From NCBI GenBank assembly GCA_031259795.1, contig JAIRLA010000158.1, positions 1 through 8,424 of the forward strand: DNA of 8,424 nt, given 5' to 3'. Positions 1 through 6,137 of the stretch are shown here, one piece after another. Source of the DNA: Azoarcus sp. (lineage in GTDB: Bacteria; Pseudomonadota; Gammaproteobacteria; Burkholderiales; Rhodocyclaceae). The stretch's first letter is position 1. Each line of letters begins with the position of its first letter. Below the pieces are notes generated by a model. The model was not told the origin of the DNA and searched no databases. It saw only the letters and a list, made by a program, of their open reading frames with translations. Both the position numbers and the translations under genes were made by a program.

Positions 1-31
1 GAACTCGCCATTGCGAAAGCCGCCTGCCGTC

Positions 32-243
32 CCCTCCCCCGCTTGCGGGGGAGGGTGCCCCGTCAGGGGCGGGAGAGGGCGTCGTACCATCCGGCGCGTA
101 GCGACGCTGATTTCTTTGCGGCGGGGAATGTGCGGGCGTTCCCTTCCTTCTTCCCCTTTTTTAATCAGCGGCGCTGCGCGCCGGATAGTTGGAAGCCCTC
201 TCCCGGCCTTCGGCCACCCTCTCGCCCGCCAAGCGGGGGAGGG
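32..243. repeat. Palindromic repeat unit 1 (a-type left arm, b-type right arm)
   Basis: The left arm has the GC hairpin at 32-55, then the small hairpin GCCCC-GTCA-GGGGC at 57-70 (called a-type here). The inner inverted repeat begins near 89 (CCATCCGGCGCG) and closes near 165-190 (AATCAGCGGCGCTGCG...). The right arm uses the other small hairpin, GGCC-TTC-GGCC (b-type), and a degenerate GC hairpin at 217-243 with CTCGCCCGCC on its left side. Its outer arms are therefore in the opposite order to unit 3. Confidence 0.85.
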
Positions 244-289
244 AAGTGTCCATCGCAAGAACTCGCCATTGCGAAAGCCGCCTGCCGTC

Positions 290-500
290 CCCTCCCCCGC
301 TTGCGGGGGAGGGTGCCCCGGCAGGGGCGGGAGAGGGTTTTCTTCCATACGGAGCGAAGCGACGCTGTTTTCTTTGCGGTGGGGAATGGACAGGCGTCCC
401 GCTCCTTCCTCCCCCTTTTAATCAGCGGCGCTGCGCGCCGGATGGTTGGAAACCCTCTCCCGCCCCTGACGGGGCACCCTCCCCCGCAAGCGGGGGAGGG
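290..500. repeat. Palindromic repeat unit 2 (a-type arms on both sides)
   Basis: The GC hairpin with TT loop at 290-313 is followed by an a-type small hairpin (GCCCC-GGCA-GGGGC). The right end has the mirrored a-type arm (GCCCCTGACGGGGC) and a GC hairpin with AA loop at 477-500. It is the most symmetric unit of the array. The centre (TTTGCGGTGGGGAATGGACA) is in the same orientation as in units 1 and 3. Confidence 0.85.
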
Positions 501-545
501 GACGGCAGGCGGCTTTTGTAATGACGAGTTTGTGCGATGAAACTT

Positions 546-754
546 CCCTCCCCCGCTTGCGGGGGAGGGTGGCCGAAGGCCGGGAGAGGGTTTCCTTCCA
601 TACGGAGCGCAGCGACGCTGATTTCTTTGCGGTGGGGCGTGGACAAGCGTCTCCCCTCCTTCCTCCCTCTTTTAATCAGCGGCGCTGCGCGCCGGATGGT
701 TGGAAGCCCTCTCCCGCCCCTGACGGGGCACCCTCCCCCGCAAGCGGGGGAGGG
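546..754. repeat. Palindromic repeat unit 3 (b-type left arm, a-type right arm)
   Basis: The left GC hairpin (546-569) is followed by the b-type small hairpin GGCC-GAA-GGCC (571-581). The inner inverted repeat has arms 598-623 and 674-699, which match as reverse complements at 23 of 26 positions by eye. The right arm is a-type and ends in the GC hairpin 731-754. A further copy of the linker (755-799) and 18 bp of another b-type arm (800-817) follow before the similarity stops. Confidence 0.85.
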
Positions 755-888
755 GACGGCAGGCGGCTTTTGCAATGGCAAGTTCTTGCGATGGAACTTC
801 CCTCCCCCGCTTGGCGGTGTATCGCCCGGGGACATCGTTTCCATGTTGTGCGGCTACATCCTTGTACGGTCACATTCTCGCCGGGCTG

Positions 889-917
889 TGGACAGGCTCG
901 CATCGTATGTATATACT
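889..917 (+). promoter_or_regulatory. Probable sigma70-type promoter of the secretion operon
   Basis: A -35 box TGGACA (889-894) and a -10 box TATACT (912-917) each match the consensus at five of six positions and are separated by exactly 17 bp. It lies about 136 bp upstream of the first ABC transporter start, just after the repeat array ends, so it would give a leader of roughly 130 nt. It is the best promoter-like pair I find in 818-1053. A second -10-like TAGAAT (992-997) lacks a matching -35 box. Inferred from sequence only. Confidence 0.55.
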
Positions 918-948
918 CGGGCGGTCCTTGGCGTGGAGAAGACGCGCT

Positions 949-962
949 GGGGATATTTCCCC
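949..962 (+). promoter_or_regulatory. Small inverted repeat in the operon leader
   Basis: GGGGA (949-953), loop TATT, TCCCC (958-962). It sits just downstream of the predicted transcription start, so it could be a short RNA hairpin near the 5' end of the transcript or an operator half-site pair. With a stem of five pairs it could also be chance. Confidence 0.25.
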
Positions 963-1013
963 GTGGATGCATGGCGGGAAAGGTTTTCGTCTAGAATAAA
1001 GCGTTAGTGGAAA

Positions 1014-1033
1014 GTACGATTCGAGGAATGTAC
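1014..1033 (+). promoter_or_regulatory. Bulged inverted repeat upstream of the first ABC gene
   Basis: GTAC-(G)-ATTC, loop GAG, GAAT-GTAC: eight complementary pairs interrupted by one extra G, ending 20 nt before the ATG at 1054. It may be an operator or an RNA hairpin in the leader affecting translation of the first gene. Function is inferred from position and symmetry only. Confidence 0.35.
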
Positions 1034-1053
1034 GGTAAATGCGGGGTTAAAAA

Positions 1054-2814
1054 ATGAGTCGAGAATCTCCCGTTTCGGAAGTGCGCCTTGCCTTGGGCAA
1101 GCAAAAGCCGGTGTTCATGCGCGCGGTGGCTTTCAGCGCCGTCATCGGCCTTTTGATGCTTGCCCCTTCGTTTTACATGCTGGAAGTCTACGACCGGGTG
1201 GTCAACAGCCGCAGCGTGATGACGCTTGCCATGCTCACGGTGTTGCTGGCGCTTGTCTATGTGGTGCTGGAAGTTTTGCAATGGGCGCGACATGGCGTCC
1301 TGCGGCAGGCGGGCGAAGGGTTCGATGTGGAACTGGGCGTGCGCGTCTATGAGGCGGTGTTCCGGGCCAACCTGCGCGGCGCGCGCAACCTGGGCTTGCG
1401 GGGGTTGCGCGATTTCGCCGCCGTGCGGGAGTTCATTTGCAGCCCCACCATGGCGGGGCTAATGGATATCCCGATGGCGCTGTTGCTGATCGGAGTGATT
1501 TTCTGGATCGATCCGGTACTGGGCTGGTTTGGTCTGGCGAGCGCCGTCATTCAGGGCGTGCTGACCTTTTTCAACAAGCAATCGGCGGGTTCGCCGCTGG
1601 CGAAGGCCAACATGCTGGCGAGTCAGGCGCAGACTTTCGTTGAAGCGTCGTTGCGGAACGGCGAGGTGGTGCAGGCGATGGGCATGGCGGACGGCCTGCG
1701 CCAGCGCTGGCTGAAAATGCAGAAAGAATTGTTGCTCCATCAGGCCCAGGCTTCCGACCGGGCCGGGGTGTTCGGCGCGCTCTCGAAATACGTGCAATTG
1801 ATTTCGAGTTCGCTGATGCTCGGGCTGGGGGCGTGGCTGCTGCTCACCGGGGCGTTCGCGGGCAGCGCGGGGCTGGTTCTGATGGCCTCGATCCTGGCGG
1901 GGCGGGCGCTCGCGCCGCTGGTGCAGGTCATCGTCGGATGGCGCAATGTGGTCAATGCGCGCGAAGCATATACGCGGCTGGAAGAACTGCTGGAAAAGAT
2001 CCCCGAGCTTGAGCCGGGCTTGCCGTTGCCCGCGCCCAAGGGCAGGTTGGTCGTGGAACATGCAACGGCCCGCGCCCCGGGCGCGCAACCCGCGGCCAAG
2101 CCGGTGCTGCGCAATGTTTCTTTCGACGTGTCGCCGGGCGCCGTGCTGGCGGTGGTCGGGCCTTCGGCTTCGGGCAAGTCCAGCCTCGCGCATATGCTGG
2201 TGGGGGCGTGGTCCTGCATTGGCGGCGCGGTGCGGCTCGATGGCGTCGATGTGGCGGGCTGGAACAAGCTGGAACTGGGCCCGCATGTGGGGTTCTTGCC
2301 ACAGGATGTGGCCCTGTTCGATGGCACCGTGGCGCAGAACATCGCCCGCTTTGGCCGGATAGATTCCGGCAAGGTCAAGATGGCGGCCAAGATCACGGGG
2401 CTGCACAAGCTCATCCTGAAACTGCCGCATGCTTACAACACCAAGGTCGGCGATGAGGGCGTGACGCTCTCCGGCGGCATGCGCCAGCGTATCGGATTGG
2501 CGCGGGCCATCTACGGTTCGCCGCGCCTGGTGGTGCTCGATGAGCCGAACGCCAATCTGGATGAAACGGGCGATGCGGCGCTGATGCATACCTTGCAGGT
2601 GTTGCGCGCGGCGGGCGCGACGGTCGTGGTGGTGACGCACCGCAAGAATCTGCTGGAGATGGCGGACTTGATGCTGCTGCTGGTGGATGGCGAAGTCAGG
2701 GCGTTCGGCCCCCGCAACGATGTGCTTGCCGCGCTGCAATCGCCGCAGGCGAAGCCGCGCCTGCGCGCGCCGGTCACGGCGATCGGCGGCGCCCGCAAGC
2801 CGGCGGCGGCGTGA
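1054..2814 (+). CDS. Type I secretion ABC permease/ATPase, PrtD-like (first of two)
   Basis: 586 residues; the inner-membrane energy-coupled pump of a type I secretion system. An N-terminal exporter-type membrane domain (about residues 20-300) opens with the PrtD-like stretch LLMLAPSFYMLEVYDRVV and is followed by an ATPase domain (about 330-555). Seen in the ATPase: Walker A GPSASGKSS (369-377), Q-loop Q417, signature LSGGM (472-476), Walker B LVVLDE (492-497) and switch histidine H529. The signature has M where the family normally has Q. There is no N-terminal C39 peptidase-like domain, so it belongs with PrtD/AprD rather than HlyB or bacteriocin exporters; the length is usual for PrtD. The ATG is preceded by a weak GGGG (1043-1046). 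The next gene starts 19 nt downstream and encodes a paralogue, suggesting a heterodimer. The transported substrate is not evident. Confidence 0.93.
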   Translation: MSRESPVSEVRLALGKQKPVFMRAVAFSAVIGLLMLAPSFYMLEVYDRVVNSRSVMTLAMLTVLLALVYVVLEVLQWARHGVLRQAGEGFDVELGVRVYEAVFRANLRGARNLGLRGLRDFAAVREFICSPTMAGLMDIPMALLLIGVIFWIDPVLGWFGLASAVIQGVLTFFNKQSAGSPLAKANMLASQAQTFVEASLRNGEVVQAMGMADGLRQRWLKMQKELLLHQAQASDRAGVFGALSKYVQLISSSLMLGLGAWLLLTGAFAGSAGLVLMASILAGRALAPLVQVIVGWRNVVNAREAYTRLEELLEKIPELEPGLPLPAPKGRLVVEHATARAPGAQPAAKPVLRNVSFDVSPGAVLAVVGPSASGKSSLAHMLVGAWSCIGGAVRLDGVDVAGWNKLELGPHVGFLPQDVALFDGTVAQNIARFGRIDSGKVKMAAKITGLHKLILKLPHAYNTKVGDEGVTLSGGMRQRIGLARAIYGSPRLVVLDEPNANLDETGDAALMHTLQVLRAAGATVVVVTHRKNLLEMADLMLLLVDGEVRAFGPRNDVLAALQSPQAKPRLRAPVTAIGGARKPAAA

Positions 2815-2822
2815 TGATGGCC

Positions 2823-2827
2823 GGGAG
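2823..2827 (+). promoter_or_regulatory. Ribosome binding site deciding the start of the second ABC gene
   Basis: GGGAG lies 6 nt before the ATG at 2834. The reading frame is open further upstream (an ATG exists at 2687), but that stretch overlaps the end of the first ABC gene and encodes an arginine-rich sequence typical of an out-of-frame shadow. The site and the 19-nt gap support 2834 as the true start. Confidence 0.75.
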
Positions 2828-2833
2828 CCGTGC

Positions 2834-4627
2834 ATGAAGGGAAGTATCGCGCGCTTTGTTCGCGGGCTTGCGGTCTTTGCGGGACGCAGCGAATTGAGCC
2901 GCAGCCTGTGCTCGTTCCGGCGCGAGTTTCTCTACGCCTTGGGGTTTACCGCCCTCATCAACCTGTTGATGCTCACGCCCACGCTGTACATGTTGCAGAT
3001 TTTCGACCGGGTGATGGTGAGCTACAGCGAGTTCACGCTCTATGCGGTGACCTTCATGTTGCTCTTTTTCCTGGGCGTGATGAGTTTTTCCGAATGGGTG
3101 CGCTCGCGCTTGCTGGTACGGCTCGGGGTGCGGCTGGACATGAAGCTCAACCCGCGCGTGTTCAGCGCCGCTTTCGAGATGCGCAATCAGGGCCGGGAAA
3201 GCGCCCAGTTGTTCAAGAACCTCACCAAACTGCGCCAATTCCTCACTGGCGCGGGCCTGTTCGCCATGCTGGATGCGCCATGGACGCCGGCCTACATTCT
3301 GGTGCTTTTCCTCCTGCATCCGTATCTGGGCGTCCTGGCCATCGTGTTTTGCACGATTCTGGGCGGCATCGCTTATGTCTCCAAGCAGGTGATGGAAGAA
3401 CCGCTGGAGACCGCCGAGGCGGCCAAGAAAAAGGAAAGCGGTCATCTGGATTCCAGATTGCGGCACGCGGCGGTGATCGAGTCCATGGGCATGCTCGGCA
3501 ACATGCGCAAGTCATGGATGCGCCGTCATCTCGACGCCTTGCTGCAAGGAAGCCGCGGACTGGACGCGCAGACGCGCATGCAATCGGTCACCAGCTTCAT
3601 GCGCCTGATGCAGCAGTCCATGAGCCTGGGCGCGGGCGCGCTGCTGGTGATCTACGGTGAGATTTCACCCGGCGCGATGATCGCGGCCAATGCCCTGATG
3701 AGCCGCGCCACGCACCCCGTGGATGCGCTGATAAAAGCGTGGAAGGACGTCCTGGCGACGAAAAAGGCGTTTCTCGAACTGGAAGAAGCGTTGGAAACCT
3801 ATCCCGCCCGCAAGGCGGCGACGGTGGAGGCGGAGGCGCCGGGCGTGTCGATCCGGCTCGAAAATGTCCTCGCCGGAGCCGGCTCGACGCCCATCCTGCG
3901 GAATGTGTCGCTGGAGATTCCCGCCGGCGTGGCCCTGGGGGTGAAAGGACCGTCGGGTTCGGGTAAATCCACGCTGGCGCGGGTGCTTTTGGGCATCTGG
4001 CCGGATGTGCGGGGAAATGTGCTCTTCGACGGCGTGCCCATCCGCGGCCTGAGCCGCACGGAACTGGGCGCGGATCTGGGCTACCTGCCCCAGGACGTGG
4101 AGCTTTTCGAAGGCACGATCGCCGAGAACGTGGCCCGTTTCGGCGAAATCAATTCCACATTGGTGATCAATGCCTGTCGCCAGGCGGGCGTACACGAAAT
4201 GATCCTGCGCTTTCCCAAGGGCTACGACACGCCGATCGGCGAAGGCGGCAGCTTCCTCTCCGGCGGCCAGCGCCAACGCATCGGGCTGGCGCGGGCGATC
4301 TACGGCAACCCCCGGCTGGTGGTGCTCGACGAACCGAACGCCAATCTGGACGATGCCGGCGACCGCGCCTTGCTGCAAGCGGTCATGGTGTTGAAAGCGC
4401 GTGGTACGACGCTGGTGCTGATCAGCCACCGTCCACAAATCATGGCGGCGATGGATCGCATTCTCTTCGTGGAAGAAGGCCGCTTTTTGCGGCTGGAAGC
4501 GCCCCAGCGCGTGGGCAAGGCGACCGAAGGAATGGTGGCGGCCGCGCCTCCCGGCAATACCGGAAACGCGGCGGGCCATGGCGTCGCCTCCGGCGCGACG
4601 GTCAAGTCCATGTTCATGCCGGTGTGA
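2834..4627 (+). CDS. Type I secretion ABC permease/ATPase, PrtD-like (second of two)
   Basis: 597 residues; second inner-membrane pump subunit. The membrane domain (about residues 30-310) contains the PrtD-like stretch LLMLTPTLYMLQIFDRVM. The ATPase domain has Walker A GPSGSGKST (372-380), Q420, signature LSGGQ (475-479), Walker B LVVLDE (495-500) and H532, all canonical. It closely resembles the first ABC protein around RQRIGLARAIYG and LVVLDEPNANLD, but differs strongly in the membrane domain. It has a longer N-terminus (about 30 residues before the first membrane segment) and a Gly/Ala-rich tail after about residue 560. There is no C39-like domain. The two are best read as diverged duplicates acting in one complex. 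Each could instead form a homodimer for a different substrate; the sequence cannot decide. Confidence 0.93.
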   Translation: MKGSIARFVRGLAVFAGRSELSRSLCSFRREFLYALGFTALINLLMLTPTLYMLQIFDRVMVSYSEFTLYAVTFMLLFFLGVMSFSEWVRSRLLVRLGVRLDMKLNPRVFSAAFEMRNQGRESAQLFKNLTKLRQFLTGAGLFAMLDAPWTPAYILVLFLLHPYLGVLAIVFCTILGGIAYVSKQVMEEPLETAEAAKKKESGHLDSRLRHAAVIESMGMLGNMRKSWMRRHLDALLQGSRGLDAQTRMQSVTSFMRLMQQSMSLGAGALLVIYGEISPGAMIAANALMSRATHPVDALIKAWKDVLATKKAFLELEEALETYPARKAATVEAEAPGVSIRLENVLAGAGSTPILRNVSLEIPAGVALGVKGPSGSGKSTLARVLLGIWPDVRGNVLFDGVPIRGLSRTELGADLGYLPQDVELFEGTIAENVARFGEINSTLVINACRQAGVHEMILRFPKGYDTPIGEGGSFLSGGQRQRIGLARAIYGNPRLVVLDEPNANLDDAGDRALLQAVMVLKARGTTLVLISHRPQIMAAMDRILFVEEGRFLRLEAPQRVGKATEGMVAAAPPGNTGNAAGHGVASGATVKSMFMPV

Positions 4628-4664
4628 TGACAGCGGCCCATTTCATGCCCAGGTGGCGAATCGC

Positions 4665-4670
4665 AGGGAG
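4665..4670 (+). promoter_or_regulatory. Ribosome binding site for the GTG-started adaptor gene
   Basis: AGGGAG ends 8 nt before the GTG at 4679. The next in-frame methionine is about residue 186, well inside the protein and beyond the membrane anchor, so a GTG start is required for a complete family member. Confidence 0.8.
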
Positions 4671-4678
4671 AATTTGAC

Positions 4679-6124
4679 GTGTCCGATGTACCCGCGAGCC
4701 GGTCCTTGTCCGCATCTCGCCGCTCTTTACCCGCCGCGCCTCCACGGAAAGCGGCGAATTCGCTGGTCAGCGTCCTCACGCCCAAGCCGGTTGCCCGGCC
4801 CAAACGGAGCAGAAGCGAAGACGAAAGCAAGGGACTGCCCACCGACACCCGCGCGCCGGCCCGTCTTGGCTTCCGGGTGCTGGCGATCGGTTTCGGCGGT
4901 TTCCTGCTGTGGGCGGCGCTCGCGCCCCTGGACGAAGGCGTGCCCACTTCCGGCGTGGTGGCGATCGACACCAAGCGGAAAGCGGTACAGCACCTCTCTG
5001 GCGGCATCGTCAAGGCCGTATACGTGAGGGAAGGGCAGTTCGTACAGGATAACGACCCGCTGCTGGAAATCGACCCGGCCGCGACGCAGGCCAATTTCGA
5101 AAGCGCCCGCCTGCGCTATTACACCCTGCGGGCGACGGAAGCCCGCCTGGTGACCGAGCAGACGGGGCGCGAGACCATCAGCTTCCATCCCGATTTGCTG
5201 AAAGCGAAGGATGGTTCCCCGCTGGTCGCCGACATGATCGCCAATCAGGAAGGTTTGTTTGCGTCGAGGCGCATGGCGCTGCAAGCCGAGGTACAGGCAT
5301 TGGAAGAATCCATCGTCGGCCTCGAGGCATCCATTGCCGGCAACGTGGGGATGCTGGACGCGCGCCGCTCGCAACTCAAGTTGCTGGAAGAAGAAAGGCG
5401 GGGTTTGCGCAAACTGGTAGAAGAAGGTTACGCGCCGAGAAACAACTTGCTGGCGCTGGAGCGGACGATCGCCGAGACCATGGGCGCGATCGCCGATCTG
5501 CAAGGCAGCATCGAACGTTCCCGCCGCGCGCTGACGGAGACGAAACTGCGCATCACGCAACGGCAGCAGGAATACCGCAAGGAAGTCGACCGGGAATTGG
5601 CGGAGGTGCACAGCCAGGTCGAGGCCGAAAGCGATCGTTTCCTGGCGCTGCGCGACGAACTGGCGCGCACCGTCATTCGCGCGCCGACCGCCGGGCAGGT
5701 CGTCGGACTCACGGCGCAGACCGTGGGCGGCGTCATCGCGCCGGGACAGAAAGTCATGGACATCGTGCCTGGCGACGAACCCCTGCTGCTGGAAACACAG
5801 GTACCGCCCCAGCTCATCGACCGGGTGCGGCCCGGCTTCGACGTGGACGTGCGTTTTTCCGCCTTTGCCCACAGCCCGGCGCTGGTCGTTCCCGGCAAGG
5901 TGGTCTCGATCTCGAACGACCTGCTCACCAACGAGCAGACCGGCATGACTTATTATCTGGCGCGCGCGTCCGTGACCGAAGAAGGCATGAAAGTGCTGGG
6001 CGAGCGCCAGTTGCAGGCGGGCATGCCCGTGGAAGTCATCATCATCACGGGCGAGCGCTCGATGCTGACGTACCTGCTGCATCCATTGCTGAAACGAATC
6101 GCCTTTTCCATGAAAGAAGAATAG
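4679..6124 (+). CDS. HlyD/PrtE-family type I secretion membrane fusion protein
   Basis: 481 residues; periplasmic adaptor anchored in the inner membrane, linking the ABC pump to the outer membrane channel. Seen: a basic, Pro/Ser-rich cytoplasmic N-terminus (1-62); one membrane segment (about 63-83, ending LLWAALAPLDEG); the first half of a lipoyl-like domain (about 104-135, with GGIVKAVYVREGQFV); a long coiled-coil hairpin (about 195-330); the second lipoyl half (TVIRAPTAGQVVGL, 331-344); a beta-barrel region (about 368-435); and the characteristic C-terminus (GMPVEVIIITGERSMLTYLL followed by a hydrophobic/basic end, 448-481). Length and layout are usual for PrtE/HlyD proteins. The start is GTG, 51 nt after the second ABC gene. 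The outer membrane channel gene follows after 13 nt, supporting co-transcription. Confidence 0.95.
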   Translation: MSDVPASRSLSASRRSLPAAPPRKAANSLVSVLTPKPVARPKRSRSEDESKGLPTDTRAPARLGFRVLAIGFGGFLLWAALAPLDEGVPTSGVVAIDTKRKAVQHLSGGIVKAVYVREGQFVQDNDPLLEIDPAATQANFESARLRYYTLRATEARLVTEQTGRETISFHPDLLKAKDGSPLVADMIANQEGLFASRRMALQAEVQALEESIVGLEASIAGNVGMLDARRSQLKLLEEERRGLRKLVEEGYAPRNNLLALERTIAETMGAIADLQGSIERSRRALTETKLRITQRQQEYRKEVDRELAEVHSQVEAESDRFLALRDELARTVIRAPTAGQVVGLTAQTVGGVIAPGQKVMDIVPGDEPLLLETQVPPQLIDRVRPGFDVDVRFSAFAHSPALVVPGKVVSISNDLLTNEQTGMTYYLARASVTEEGMKVLGERQLQAGMPVEVIIITGERSMLTYLLHPLLKRIAFSMKEE

Positions 6125-6137
6125 AGGATCGCCACTG

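Larger units (their letters stand above)
1..817. repeat. Array of composite palindromic repeat units
   Basis: No credible gene lies here; open frames on both strands are translations of the repeat. Three units (32-243, 290-500, 546-754; 212, 211 and 209 bp) and a truncated fourth (800-817) are joined by linkers of 45-46 bp (244-289, 501-545, 755-799), and a partial linker enters at position 1. Each unit is a long imperfect palindrome. The outer arms carry a GC hairpin (CCCTCCCCCGC, loop TT or AA, reverse arm) followed by a second small hairpin and GGGAGAGGG. The inner arms carry a ~26-bp inverted repeat around a pyrimidine-rich centre ending in CCCTTTTAATCAGC. Positions 1-79 repeat at 259-337 with one mismatch. 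This resembles REP/BIME or MITE-like intergenic repeats; the family name is not known to me. Palindromes of this type can end transcription or bind proteins, but nothing here proves a role. Confidence 0.9.

Noticed and set aside
1..817. CRISPR array
   Set aside because: The repeats are ~210 bp long palindromes with conserved linkers in both orientations, not short identical repeats with unique spacers, and no cas gene is present.
992..997. TAGAAT as the main -10 box
   Set aside because: No acceptable -35 hexamer lies 16-18 bp upstream; the pair at 889-917 is much better.
11..1007. Several open frames of 74-165 codons on both strands across the left region
   Set aside because: They read through the palindromic repeats (recurring PSPACGGG, GEGFQPSGAQRR-like peptides), overlap in multiple frames and have no credible ribosome sites or domains.
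2687..2833. Upstream extension of the second ABC protein
   Set aside because: It overlaps the first ABC gene and encodes an Arg-rich stretch; ATG 2834 has a good ribosome site and gives a normal PrtD-like N-terminus.
1459..2835. 458-codon antisense frame under the first ABC gene
   Set aside because: It is a shadow produced by high GC at third codon positions; the composition is His/Arg/Gln-rich and no motif is seen, whereas the plus strand has complete ABC motifs.
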